Source: Strigops habroptila
Lineage: Eukaryota > Chordata > Aves > Psittaciformes > Psittacidae
DNA: 64,000 bases
Assembly: GCF_004027225.2 (NCBI RefSeq)
Contig: NC_044277.2
Location: 35,310,812 to 35,374,811 of the forward strand
Reading direction: 5' to 3'
Shown: in pieces, positions 31,392-45,005 of the stretch
How positions within the stretch are numbered: the stretch's first letter is position 1
Layout: every line of letters starts with the position of its first letter
Program-made: the position numbers and the translations under genes
Notes under the pieces: model-generated
What the model was told of the DNA's origin: nothing
Databases searched by the model: none
Seen by the model: only the letters and a program-made list of their open reading frames with translations

Positions 31392-33776
31392 GAGTTGTGA
31401 ATTAAGCTTGTGACTCAACCTTATTGATGTTATCTATCAACTAGAGGATCATGGAAAATCCCAGCTGTACATTTGATGTGGGCTGTGTTATGTATTGGAA
31501 AGCAGTTGCTTTTCACTCATTTGGTAAGGCCTTTCCTGGGCTTTGTATCCTACATCAATGAAAAAACAGATGACTACAATTGGAGAAGGTAGAGGAGAGA
31601 AGAGGAAAGCTACGTGGAAAAATACTTCATAAATGAGTTATAGAGGATCAGTAGGGAAGAAGGAGAGCAGCATCACTTTAAATGAATGGTTTGTATGATT
31701 GCAGCTCTTTCTTCACTCCAGTTTATTCAAGCTGTGCAAAACAGCTCTAGATAAAACATAGTCTCATTATGTTTTTTGCTGATTGGAGAAAGAAAAAAAA
31801 CCCCTGCTTTAGGTGGTTTAGGACTGTACTGAGGATATACACAAGTCCTGGGAGATGCCCTTGTTCAGGCTATGAGTTATTATGATGGAAACATCTGACA
31901 CTAAGCCTGTGTCTTCTAAATACACCCTCTAAACTCAAACAGTTTGAACAAAAGGAAAACTAGATGGATACTATCAAACATCTCCTTTCCTAAAAAGGCT
32001 GCTTTTGGATTGGAAAGTCACAGATTTGTGTACACCATCTCAATGGATTCAGCAGTGGTCTTCAAGGTGGCATGAAATCTTTGTTCTGTATATAGGAAAA
32101 ATGCACTTTGACTGCAATATTGATTGCTGTCCTTTGGAAAAAAAGGACAGCTTTTATACCTTCATATTTGAATTTGCATTTTCCATGTAAATTATACTAG
32201 TTTAAGATTACATACATATAGAAATAAAATATGCTTTTAAACCTGTCTTCCTACCTACGTTCTGCTAAGAATGATTGTTTTGCAAGCTAACCACCTGTGT
32301 TTCCCTTTGTTTAGATTTTGAAGTTTCAACCCAGGCAGATAAAATTAAACATGAATTTAAGAACCTTATGAACTGGAGCTTTGATCCCTTCCTTTTAGAA
32401 ACCTATCATTTTTCATATGCAGATTTGCTGAGATGTGATCAATTAGGACATAGGCTATGATTCTGAGTTGATTTCATTATAATTTTGGAAAATTCAACAG
32501 ATATTGTTGCAAACTTGCTCTTTACAAAATGCCCAGATGTACACATCCCCGAAATCACTTGAAATACTTCTTTGTTCTGCCATCTTTCAGGGTGGTGGCA
32601 TGACAGCGATTTTCAAGGAAAAGTTGTTTTCAGATTGTGCTTCTGTCTGAAAAAGAATGGGATGGTAGAACTTTCAGAGTCCAGAAGACACACTTCAGGT
32701 CTTTTTTTAGCAAACTTTTGCTGTAGCAGCACTAAAAGCATGCCATTACATGACTGTTAGATAGACAGGAGCAAAATTTAGCCAGGTTTTCCATGAGTTG
32801 TGGACAGTGAGTGGGGCTTGCCAAGGTAATGAGGGCTAATGCTAGGTGAGAACTGTTGAGACAAACCAAAATATGTTGGCTGCTACCTTGCTTCATCTCT
32901 CAGCTTCATCTTTAGCTAAACTATGTAGGAAAACTCCAGTTGTTTGCAGCCTGGTTCAGGAAGGTATTCAAGAACATGAAGAGTTCTACTGATTTCAGGG
33001 TTTGAAGTGAGGTATGTATTTAACTACGAGTTTTGAATCAAAAATCCTCCAGTGGTGTATCTCACTGAGAAAAACATCAAAGACCCTCATTCTTACTGTG
33101 GTATCAAAATGAAGGAGCATATATGCTGATAGAGCATGGACTGTTGGACGTATATTTTGTTTCAGCATACATATCTTATGGAAAGCACCTCACAAAGAAA
33201 CTTTGTGTATTTATTCTCAGTGTGAACCTTAAAGCAGAAAAGTGGAAGTCTGCAAATACCTTCTATGATACTTAATAACTGCTCCATACAACTTTTAGAG
33301 TTTCTTAATGAAATTTTTCTCTTCTAACATTAGTACAACAGAGTCCTTGTGTAACTGCTGGCCATGAACACCACATTATAAGAACTGACAAATGAAAGGC
33401 CAAATAATATGTTAATTACGTCTTGTTGAAATGTGTTGTTGTGACCTTTTTCTGTACGGTATAAGCCTTTTTTTTTTTTTTTGCAGTGTCTAAGATAAGA
33501 AGTTATTTAAATGCATTATGAAAGCTATGCAGGGTCTGATTCTGAAAGCTTTTGTGAACCAAATTGTCTCATTGCTACAGTACAGGTCTACAGCCTGATC
33601 CTGGACAGGTGTGACTTGGCATTGCCTTGGGTTACATCAGCTTTGCCAGCTATCCTAGCCTGCTTTTGTGCACAGACTGTCAGTGGGACTAATTGGAGGG
33701 CCACAGCTTTATAGCATCAGGCTGAAGAGTTGCTCTGTGTTTCTGAGAGTACAGTTAGGGCACAGTTAGTTAGGTG

Positions 33777-33914
33777 CAAGGATGTTAATAATTGTCTGAA
33801 TATCTGCAAGGTACAGTTAGGTACCCTCAGAGGGTACTATTAGGCTAACCTGTTGAAAGAGTATGCAAGGGGAAAGAAGTCTTGCAGATACTCAAACAAT
33901 TATTAATGTCCTTG
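33777..33914. repeat. Inverted repeat with 34-bp arms and inner palindrome
   Basis: The left arm at 33777-33810 and the right arm at 33881-33914 are reverse complements at 30 of 34 positions. All four differences are transitions. The arms share TTAATAATTGT and TATCTGCAAG. Between them GTACCCTCAGAGGGTAC (33821-33837) is itself a perfect palindrome around one base. The whole could fold as a nested hairpin. I recognise no transposon family, and no obvious target duplication marks its ends. Confidence 0.85.
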
Positions 33915-36900
33915 TAACTTGCATTACATATCCATGTGGTCACTGTGAATGAGCCCTCAGCAAGGCAGCCTCTCCCACAGTTCCCTACAGTTCCCTGGGA
34001 TCTTTAGAAGTTTCCCCAAGAGAACATGTTGGTGTTTGTGGGCTGGAAGAATTGAGTCAGGAATTCAAAAATCACACACTTGCAGCATGGCAAATGGGAA
34101 GGACCTCCAGAAATTACAGCCATGATAGTTTTGAGTCTAAGTCATCCTTATCTGTGCTGGTTCTTCAGTCTTTTTGTTCTTGTTGCTGTCCCCTTGAAAG
34201 CTTTCAAATACGCCTACATCTTTCTTAGGCATTGATACCCCAAATGAAAATGAGTAACGTGCTTCCCAGGTCTTGCCAATGGCCTCCCTTTTAGTACCTC
34301 AAAGAATAAGACTGGCTAATTTTTTTATTTCAGCATCACACACTTGATTCATATTCAGCTTGTGAGGCAGTATAACAATGTTTTGTGCACAAGTGCTGCC
34401 TAATGAGAGGTTCCCCCTTATAGACTACAATACTGTGCACAGTATAACATAATACAGTACACAGATAGTCCATATTAAATTAAACTGAGAACAGTAAGCT
34501 GAGCATCTCAATAACATATTAACTCTTTGCAGTCCTGACCTGTATGAGATGACTAAGGCCTCACGACCAACATTAATTTTTCTGATGTCATACTTGCATA
34601 TAGTGTCAGAAAAATATTGAACGTGTAGAGCAAGTAAAGAGCAAAATAGCAAACAGAGCAAGTGAAGCCATCTGAATCCTTCACTTAGAAGTGAAACTGG
34701 CAGGGAATTGGAAGAAATGACTGCAAAGCCTCAGAATTTTCTAGGGTGCTGCCTAGAAATGGCAGGGTGAGCAGTCGCCCAGTCTGCCAGAAACAGCAAG
34801 TCCCCATGGTACTGGTGGTGATCAGTAACACTTTCTTGTGGAAACATAAAGTAGACCACAAACTTCTTAACAAAGACATTTAGAAATGTCAAGAATGCTT
34901 CAATTGACAACAGAATGTCACTTGGAAAAAAACACATCTTGACACCAAAGCAGATGGCAGATGAGACAATTGAGCATTATGCCACGTAGCTGTACAATAA
35001 ATAAGTGAAGTCATATGAATTTGAACAGCTACCAGCCTAGTTAGTGGCTTAATAAGTTGTCTTCTAATGTAGCACCAGGTGAAAACGGGGTACAGGAAAC
35101 TCATCTAACTAAGAATAGTTGGGGTTGGCAGGACCTAATGAAAAACTGTCCTCTGCTCCTTCTTATAAATTCAGAAGTGATACTCGAGTTACCTTTCAAG
35201 AAAAAAGCCTAAGCTGGCACAGTTTTAAAAAAGGTGCATGAACAAAATCCTATATATTCTAACTCTACAAAATGTGCAGCCATTTGAAGTTGGAATATTG
35301 CTACTCATCCCCTCTAATTAAGATTTTCCTTGCTGTGTTTTCCCATTCATTCTTTCTGACGGATGTAGAAGGATTTACTTGTGATTCACTTTGGTATAAA
35401 TGAAATGGGAATTGGGATCTTGAAACAGGAGTGAAAATTTATGTGTGATGGCCTGATTCTCATTTAGTCAGACATCCCTTTGCACTTCTCTAACTGTGTA
35501 ACAGAATTGTGAAGCAAATGTGAATGCAATCTATATAGCCAATGAGATGCAAAATAGATTTTGTATCAGAAAACATCAAGGCTGAAAATGGCTTTGCTCC
35601 TTAGGACCTGAGCGTAGATGAATTAATTTCTTCTCACATATGCACTCTTATAATGAGCCAGAATTTAACTGGAGGCAGTTAGAATTAGAAATTAGTGTAT
35701 TTACATACTCAGAAACTTAGTGTGAAAAGAAAATGAGATCCACCTAGTTCCTCATTCATTTCCAGGTGTCTTCCTATTAGTTACCTTTATTTTAGCAAGT
35801 ACTTTGTAAAACATGATTAGTCTATAGAATACTAAAATCTCTCTGATTTTATTAAAAGCTACCTTGAGTTTCATTTGCACAATAATTCATTTACTGTGAA
35901 GAATTATTGAGAAGCATTTGACAATAAAGATCTCTGAATATTTAAAATTCAAGTGCTGCAGTGGATCTCATCCCATTAGAAAGCAATCAACCATCTTGAG
36001 ACAGGTTGATAAAAGCATCTTAAACTCATCATCAAAAGGCACTCTTGACCTCCATTATCAGGCACAGGACTCCTAATGATTCATTGATCACATTTTCTCT
36101 GTTCCACAAAAATATCATGAGCCTAAAGGTTTCAAGATATCCAACATGAGAGATTTTTTTTCCTGCCTCACAACTACATTTGACAGATGACCTTTAGTCT
36201 TTCTTTCACATTAGAGAGATATTTAACAAAGATAATGCAGATACATTTTTCACAATTATCTGATGCACATGCTCACAGAATCCTCTATTTGGTACCACAC
36301 AGTAAACAGATAAAGAGTCTTGCTTCTGTAAATGCCTTCATTATATATAAGTGCCCTGCTTTCTGCTTTCCCCTTCCAGTACCATCACAAGGTTTAAAAG
36401 CCTCTGAATGGTTCTGTGGTTCTATGAATGCATGTAGTCAACCTGATGCTGTTTCAGAGGGAGACTGGTGCAGGTGTAGATGTACAGGAGGTTTTCAGGA
36501 GGGATGCGTAGTCTATTTACATCCCTTCCATCCAGCATGCCAACTGCACTTGCATTTCCAAAGTACCAAGAGGTCCCATGTACTCAGTGTTTTGGTTTAT
36601 ACCTTTGCTGTTTTGCAGTTCAAGGGGCAGACTGTGGCTTCCCTTTCCATCCTGAGCTCACCTGAAATTTTCTGGCTTGTGTACAGATAACAAGGGAGCT
36701 GGGACATTGAGGACATCCACAGCCAAATGCTCACCCAGGGTCCTGGGCAGATTTGCACAGTCTGTACAGAAATGCTTGCTGTCAGTGCCAGAGCTGGCAG
36801 CTGAAGGTGACTCAAGTGTGCCTGGAAGAGCTGCAATCACACCTCTGGATCATGGAAATATTCCAATTTTCACTGCTTCTTTGGCAGTGTCTCCTGCCTA

Positions 36901-39900
36901 AACTTCAGGTCAGAGGTGTTGTGGAGGACACAAGATTGCAAAAACGTGTTGGAAGAGCTACGTCACCCCAGAGCTCCCCAGTAGTACAGCAGTGGTCCTC
37001 ACTGCACATCCCCACTCTGTCAGTTTTGCAGGTAAAACCTGAAGTTATTCCACTGAAGTCAACAAGCTTGAGAAATGTGGCCCTCTCTGTCTGAAGAACG
37101 TTCTCTGCTGGGTAGAAGGGGGCAAGGGAAATTATCCTGTTGGGATGAGCTGGCACCCCTGCACTCTGCAGGTGAGAATAGGGAGGGAGGTAAGAAGTAG
37201 TCGGGGAGCATGACAGAACAGCTGGCAGAACACAATGAGCTCAAGGTTATTTGGCTGTTGGCCCAAATCCATCCAAAAATACTGAAAGCCAGCAATTAGT
37301 CAGGCCAGCAGCCCAGAAAAAAGGCAAGTAGCTGAGCCATGCCATTGTTGAGCAAGGGTCTGCAGGTTCTGCTAGCACCCTCTGGTAGGCGACCATGGAC
37401 GTAAACTGGGGTCATCACCGTTTGTGGCCTAACTCATCAGCGTGAATTGAAATCAGCATCATTTTACTTGAATACCTGCCTGAAAACATTTTCAAAAGTA
37501 AATTCTTGAATGGATCAGGAATTCCTGGTAACTTTTCAACTTCTCTTGGGATGAAGAGGTGGATGACTAAAGATAGCAATGTTTGGTGCAAGATGCCTGT
37601 TAAAAGCAGCAAGTACAAGCTCTGGGCAGAAGCTTTTCCCAGTGCTGAGGCTTATACAAGGTTCCATCAATTCTGAGACAGCTGAAACTTTCTTCCCCCT
37701 CTATTAATAAATACAAATGTGTGGAAAATTACCCTAATCCTCTTCCAAAGAGGATGTGCCTCCAGAATCACTTCCAGTACCAGGGACCTCAGAATTCTGC
37801 TGCCATATTTAGAGGCGATAAAAACAGTCCTTGAATTTCTGACCGAAATCCAAATATAGTCTATTTCTTTCTGCCAACTGAAAATGTACCTTTTTATTTC
37901 ATTCAGTTTTGTTTAAATAGAACTTTGTTCCAAACTTTTCATTCTATAAATGTCTCACTATAATTATTTAAATAAAGTGGGAAAGTGCCCAATTTAGTGA
38001 ACTGAATTAGTATGCTACTTAATGTGCCTGCTATTGTCATTCTACTAGGACTTGTGCTCTGTTTCTATTAAGGCTTCTCCCTGATTTCAGCAGATTTACA
38101 CAGGAGCTGAACCCAGCCTATGAAGGGCAGATTACCACAGGCAGTTGTATTTGACAAATTTGAAGTAGACATAGTTGCTATTTCTACATGATTTATCAAA
38201 GTCTTCACAATGGGACGAATACACTGATTGCTACTTGCCCAGGCATTGGCTTTATGGATAGAAACCGGCTGTGCATGTCAGTGATGCCCTAGGACATCTA
38301 AGTCTACCCGTCTTGTGTGTTGTGGTGTGCCAGGTCCTGGTTTCCCAAGCATTCAGCTGATCTTCAGCTTGGCAGTATGACAGCTTTTGTCTGTGATGGG
38401 CACTTCTCTTTGAGAAGTGGGAAACACAGAGCTCAGAGTATGGGAAGGAGCAGAAGAGACGATGCAGGAGTGTGTGGGGACATTACTGTGGTATTAACCT
38501 CAACTAACTTTAGGTGTCTACACCATAGGTGTCCACATAGAGCTGGTTGTTTAGGCTCCTTTTAGAGCCAATGGAGAGAAACAAGAAACACTGAGATATT
38601 CTGGATAACTTCTTTGAGCCAAGGCAAAGCTTTCCCTGGAAGTGCCTGTTTCTCTTAAGTACACTTAGTGGCAATTTGAGTAACTCAAGTGTAGCCCTCA
38701 TTACGTAGGTGTCACAGGGAAGCGAGAGTATCCTATCTTTCTTGTGTGGGACCTTGACAGGTAGAGACCATTCAAGGTATTACATGTATATTCCTTATCC
38801 AAAGTCTTTTTTCCTTCTTATTTCGTTCTTTTTAGCTCCTTTGAAGAGCTTTTTTTTTTTTCCCTCCTCAACTCTCCTTTCCTTCCCTTGCTTACATTTT
38901 TATTCATAGTCTGTTTTGCTTCTACACTTGGGTGCTTTGAGATGATGATGAAGCTATATAAATGGGTTTGGTAATCAAAGTACTTAAGGAATTCCTTAAA
39001 AATCTTTACTCATTTCTTGAGGGTTAAAGGTGGAAAACAGGCCAGTCAACTGGACAGACTCATTTGACTGCCCTTGCTAAACACTCCCTTCTTGCCCCAA
39101 CTATGTCCCACCTACTTTCAGTGCTTGACCTGAAGTACCAGGTGCAGCTGATCATCCAACCTGTAATCTGGAGAAGCGGCTGCGCACAGCAGTGAGACTG
39201 GTGTTATCCAGTGGACCCTGTGCTCACAGAGCCTACTCCAAGCAATCCTCTGTGCTACCAGGAGCCTCTCATGGCAGCTTCATGTATTTCATCCAGTGCT
39301 AGGAGTCTCATGCACTGGGACATTCAGGGTGCTGTGATGATACAGATAACTGCTTTAGGGGCTGCGTGTTGCCAAAAGAGGGTTGTGGTGCCATTTTCTG
39401 CCCCTGCCTCCCTGGCTGTGGAACCTTGCTGCTTCCCATGTGCCACTGGCACTTGCCTGACCTCGGGTGAGTCAGCTGAGGGATGGACCAGCAGAAAATC
39501 ACATTAGAAATTAATGAGTTTTTCTTGTGGGGGAAAGAGGAAAGGTGGCAATTTCTGTTCTTTGTTCTCTTTGAAAATGCAAGCTTTCAGGTACAGCAGC
39601 CTGTGCTTTGAGTACGGTATAAAAGCAGTAGATACATCTTTAAAACGTCTGTGAAGAGGTAGTACACAATGATCCAGTCCAGTCCTGTTGGCTTCAGTGG
39701 CTCAGGATTTAACTCTGTTTACTTGCTGCTGTGTTTCTATAGTGCTGTCAATATTCTCCTGCTTATTTTGCATGATCAAAGATGAAGATACTGTAAATAT
39801 TTCAGTATAACATTAAAACCAGGGTGCTTCCTGCACTGGAAAGCTCTTATACAGATATGCTTTATATATTTCTGTTACACCAGGCTACACTCTGCTTCTG

Positions 39901-42900
39901 CTCATGCTGCCAAAATTCAGGAGTGATTCCCAAAACACTTTAGTCTCCAATATCTTTTGCTTTGTACTCATGCAAACTTTGAGGCAGAAACTCAGTATGG
40001 CCTCCCTGAGGGCTGTTGGGGTGGGAGGACAAGTAGTGTCTGACCTGTGTGAAGGGGGAGCCAGACTGTGTCATTGTCATTGTAGCTGTAGCCAGGTCCT
40101 GTTAGGTGAGAAGAGGTGACTAGTTTAAGGTGATTGGCCAAAGCCCCTTCACTTGCCCCTGGTAGACCTGAACCTGCCTGACGCTTGAGGCACAGCATTC
40201 CCAGCTCACTGTTGCGGTCGCTTCTCATTAGAGATTTCACTGGATTACTTGTTGGAGATGAGCTAGGAGTGTAATCCCAGTGAATTTGTTCAGAAATGCA
40301 AATCAATATTCGCAGCAGGTTTGTTGTTTCTTTGGGGGGTAGTAACATTTGTTCAACTGTATTCCTTACACTTGAGCTATAAAAAGCATCAAATTAAGGC
40401 TCAACGTGAAGCTACATAACATAAAATCAAAAAGCGACAGCAGAAATGTTTCGGTATCCACCCACCACTGTCACAAAGGAATGAAGAATAGTGTCTTGCT
40501 TGTTCCAGAAAGACTATCATACTGATCCAGCCTAACAAGCCATAAAGTCCAGTCCTCCTTACAGCCCTTTATGGTTTTGCAAGTCAAAATGCTTGCGCTT
40601 ACATGCAGCTGAGAGCCAGCCTGCCATTTAGGTGATGTTGGAGCTGTACATGCAGGGGCGTACAGCATCCTCCACCTGGACAGTCAGTCCTGGACTCAAT
40701 TCTGTTTCTAGACTATTGTGTACATTTGGGATTTTTCATTCCTTACTATTATAAAATCAATTTCCATATGATCAATATATTTTGTCAATCGATCGGTTAT
40801 TTTTCCTGGCCCTAACCATGTGATACCTCTCAGAAAAGACATGAAACTGAAATGCCAATCCCTTTAATTTTTACAAGCTAATCTTGTTTTGTTTGCGTAG
40901 GGATATGACCTATCCCAAAGTCTTTGGAAGTAAGTCCATTCTTCATGCATACATCCTCCTGAAGGGGCAATAGCAAAAGCCATTTGTCTTCATTTCCTGT
41001 ACCAAAACCAGAGGACAATGTTACTGTGTACCAATTACTGCCTTGTACTGCTCTCTGCCTCTCAGGTGGGTTTCAAGTCAACATTTTAACTCTGTTCCAA
41101 TTTAGAAATAGTCCCGGCAGTAGTTGCAGATGCTACATGACACATTCTAATCCTCTCTTGGTACTCCTTAAGGGTCAACCTAATGGACACTGAAGGCAGC
41201 TGGAAGTCACTGCAGTGTGCTTTACATCAGGTTAAGGCCTTGGCTGTACCTGAGCTCCTGCAGCTATAGCTTGCTTGTGTGACCTCCCAGCACAAGAGGA
41301 ACTCAGACCTTTAGGAGCCGTATGGAAAAACATAAATGAAGCAAAGATTGTCTTCTGTAGGAGCAGCTGTGTTCAATGAAGATATTTTTGTAGTGATGAA
41401 CCAAATGGTGAGAATTTGCACCCAAGCAGATATTGCTCTTCTGGAAATGTTTGTGGCAGAGGTTTGGCCCAGTCAGGAGCAACCTGAAATGTGTAGTGCT
41501 GCTCTGCTTGTGCAACTGCCTTTTCAAGCACATCTTGTGCTGCTGGTGAAGTTCTGCAGTTTCTTGCCACCTTGTGCACAAAAATGGCCAAAAAAGTAGA
41601 GCTGATTTGGAGTTCTTCTGAATTAATAGAGTGCTAGAACAGAAGTTAATGAAGTTCATAACAATTGAATCCCTCATTTTTTGAGTATACCTATTTTCAT
41701 ATTTGGGATATCCTGGTTTGAGAGCCCCTTCTGGGGGTGTATAGATCTATATACACATGAATTTTTTTTCACAATATTAAAACAAATCAGCTTCTTTTTT
41801 TTTTTTTTTTCCTTATTATTATAATTTTGCATTAAATAATTTTCTCCTTTTTTTCACAGTCATGAGAAAAACCATCCTGGGATGTATTTCTAGGAAAACA
41901 GTCAAAAGTTGGTAAGTCAAACGCTCTGTTACTGCACCAGACAGAGGGGAAGTAGTGGAAGGAGAAGCCTCTGATGGTGCCATTTATTAAAAGAAAAGTA
42001 ACTCAAAACCTCACAACATAGCAAATTAACTGTTAGGTACAACTGGCTTAATGATGGTATCTGTACTGTGGTCTGGACCAAAAAACCCCAACACACTCTG
42101 TTTGTCCTTCTGTGGTTACTTCTGAAGCACTTCAGTATTGTCACATCCCCCTGGCTTTGCTGTTTTCATTACTCCTGACAGAACGTTTGGGTAAATGCAA
42201 GAAGAGAGAGGGGATAGTATAGCTGTTTGACAGCTCTAATTATGAATATTTAAGAGCTGCTTAAATGCGCTCTCTTTTATCACCTAATTTCCTATCAATG
42301 ACAGCACTGGAAGCACTTGTCTCATTTTTCAAATCAAAGCTTCCTCAAGCAAAATGCTTGGAGACTGAATAGCTTATGCATTCTATTAATCACAGAGGGT
42401 GGGAAAAGATCCATCAAGTGCTTCAGATAGTTTGAGGGTGCTCCATCCTTGTAGAGCTTTCACTTCCCATTTCTCACAGATGAGTGCATTTGCCTCCTGT
42501 GAATGATCTTTGTGATTCTTCCTCATCCAGAAATGGTTTCAGATCTATCTTCCTTCAACAGTATGTCAAATGATGCCTGAATATTTATAAAAAGAGTAAA
42601 TTCTGATTGGGGTTAGTCATAGATAAGAGGAAAGAGTAGTCATATGTTGTTTTGTTAAAGGAGGATAGCTCTCATTCTGCCTCCAGTGGGTCAAGTTTCA
42701 TTGAAGAAGTGTTACAGATTAGGTGGAAAAGCGTAACTGCTCCAACTTTGAAATTAACTTTCTTGTTTTGAGCCAGAAACAATATTGTTGCCTGATGTTT
42801 ATTCTGTGATTACTGTTACTTTCTGTACTTAAGATTGACTTAAGGCCATGACAGCAAAATGATCCCAATTAATTTTATTGGAGTTTTGTTCTTTATGCAT

Positions 42901-44701
42901 AAACTGAAGAGAAGTGTCTTCTCCTTGCTAGGTAACATTAACCAGGCTCTTCTGAACAATTAAATTTAAAGTCTGCAGGATGAGATTAACTGCTGCAGCT
43001 GGAGAAGAAGAATATCTTCAAAGATGTGTGGACCATACCTGGTAATAGCTAGGCTTGGCCCTCCACCTCCTGGGGAACTTGTGATGGCTGAACAGTGTGA
43101 TAACTTCCCCTAGTTTTTGAAGGAGTCTGTGACTGCAGTACTTGTTCCCTCCTGTTTTGTCATTACAACTTGTGAATTTACATTCCATATGTTACTGAAA
43201 GATGACATGAAATGAAACCAGTCAATACTTCGCTGAGCAACATCTTGTGGTATTTCCTACTATTCCTAGAGGGGAATATCATTCCTCCTGGTCTCATCAA
43301 AATTAGGAAGTTTGGTGGTATAGCACGGAGATCTCCAGACTGGAGATGAGTGGGATACAGCAGAGTGATGTGTTTCTTTGTTAGATAAGAGCGGGGGAGA
43401 AAAAGGTTTAGATAGGGAAGCAAAGAGAAGAAGGTTCTCTCTGCTGAAAAGAAATGGTTTGGAAAATGAAGAGCAGGTTCAAAACTCCTTCATGTACATT
43501 GACACGGCTGGATAAAAATGTCCATGAGCTCAGAACTGCCTAGTCCCACAACTCCCACTAAAATGAGTAAGATCTGCATCCAGTCACCTAAGAATGAACC
43601 TCTTACCAAAGACACCCACAGCTGAAAATTTTGGATTTTTGTTTTCATGAAGTGTTGTTTTACATCCTATATTTAGTCTGCATCTTCTTGGGTCTAAACT
43701 TAGAAATATTTTGGTCCAGCTGCTAAGCTAGAGGGAGCTACTGAAAAATAAGGCTGCAAACCTTTTATATAGAGTTCTGCTATTGTTTTGAACACTTACA
43801 CTATTGATTATACTTCTAGTTTTCCAGAAAAATCACATTTTGCCCTCTGAATGATTGTTTTAATTTGCTTCTGACGCGCGGTCAGTTTTCATAACACAAC
43901 AATTTGTTTCTCACCTTTTCTCACTGTTTAAGGGAAAATCTGTGTACCATTTTATACTCACATTACTGTGTGCATTGTTGTTAATACATTCCTTCAGATT
44001 GTCTTTAAAAACACCTTGAAACAGAGCTACAGCTTTAATTATGTAAGGCTTTTGTTGTTTTTGTTGAGGAAAGGAAGACCAGCTAACAAAGAAAAACAGG
44101 ATGCCGTTTGTTGGAAGGACAAACTATGTCCTGAAACAACTACTGGGATTGTGGATTTCCCGCTGAGTGACAGGTGAGACTTGAAAGAGGGCAGGTTGCA
44201 GCCAAATACTGAATTTGGCCTCAAAGAGAGGAGACAATCCTAACTGCACTTTATGGATTGACAGAAATTAATAGAGACCCTGTGCATTTGGCTGTGAGGG
44301 AGAGTATGAGTCTGCTTTCATTTTTCAGTCAAAATTATTAGTTTTTGTTAATTGAAATGATTAGCACCCAAGGCATATTCACTGTGCTGTTCAGCCCAGT
44401 GTAAATGAGCTCACCAAATCATGCGCTTTGCACAGAGTTTAAAGTGGGTCAGAAACAAATGGAATCATTGACCTTTTCCAGTAGTTTTCCCCTGGGCAAA
44501 GCAGAATGTGCTGTGTGCCCGAGTAATCTATTTACTTTTTACAAGGTTCTCTCTTCTGCAGGCGTTTTTAGCAGTCTCCAGACTTTGGTGCCTGAGTCCT
44601 GCTGGCCACAGCTCGTGAGGCAGCGTTGGAGCGCTTGGATAACCTTATTGACACAATGCAACTGGCACTCCTCCACACCCAGTGAGTGAAATAAGCATGG
44701 G
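33915..44701. other. Gene desert segment, no feature recognised
   Basis: No exon, RNA gene or assignable repeat is seen. The longest open frame (36187-36690, plus, 167 codons) resembles no protein I know and is about as long as expected by chance in this much sequence. Confidence 0.6.
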
Positions 44702-45005
44702 TCCACAGAACAGCTGAGGTGGGAAGGCACCTCTGCAAGTCATCTAGTCTGATTCCTGGCTCAAGAAGGGCCACTTAGACCACATTGCCCAGGACCATGT
44801 CCAGGTGGCTTTTTAGTATCTCCAAGGATGGAGACTCCACAACCTCCCTGGGCAACCTGTGCCAGTGCTTGGTCATCCTCACAGTGAGTGTTTCCTGATG
44901 TTCAAAGGGAACCTGCCCTGTTTCACTTTGTGCCCATTGCCTCTTGTCCTGGCACTGGCACCACTGAAAAGAGCCTGGCTCCATCCTTGTTCTGCCCTCC
45001 ACCTT
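44702..45005 (-). repeat. CR1 LINE 3'-end fragment (older subfamily)
   Basis: The plus strand shows CAGCTGAGGTGGGAAGGCAC, TGGAGACTCCACAACCTCCC, TGCCCATTGCCTCTTGTCCT and ACTGAAAAGAGCCTGGCTCC. This is the reversed CR1 tail of a diverged subfamily lacking the CCCTTCCAACCC-type end. Confidence 0.92.

Larger units (their letters stand above)
24033..33776. other. Gene desert segment, no feature recognised
   Basis: This AT-rich, apparently single-copy sequence has no exon, RNA gene or known repeat that I can support. Two small tandem duplications are listed separately. Open frames are at most about 119 codons and look like chance. Confidence 0.6.

Noticed and set aside
36395-36430. CR1-like tail (GGTTCTGTGGTTCTATGAAT)
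   Set aside because: Only a few words agree and the preceding CR1 sequence is absent, so the likeness is probably coincidence.
36187-36690. 167-codon plus-strand open frame in the gene desert
   Set aside because: It has no recognisable domain, and a frame of this length is expected about once by chance in 64 kb on six frames.
39211-39507. 98-codon plus-strand open frame
   Set aside because: It resembles no protein I know and has ordinary composition; most likely chance.
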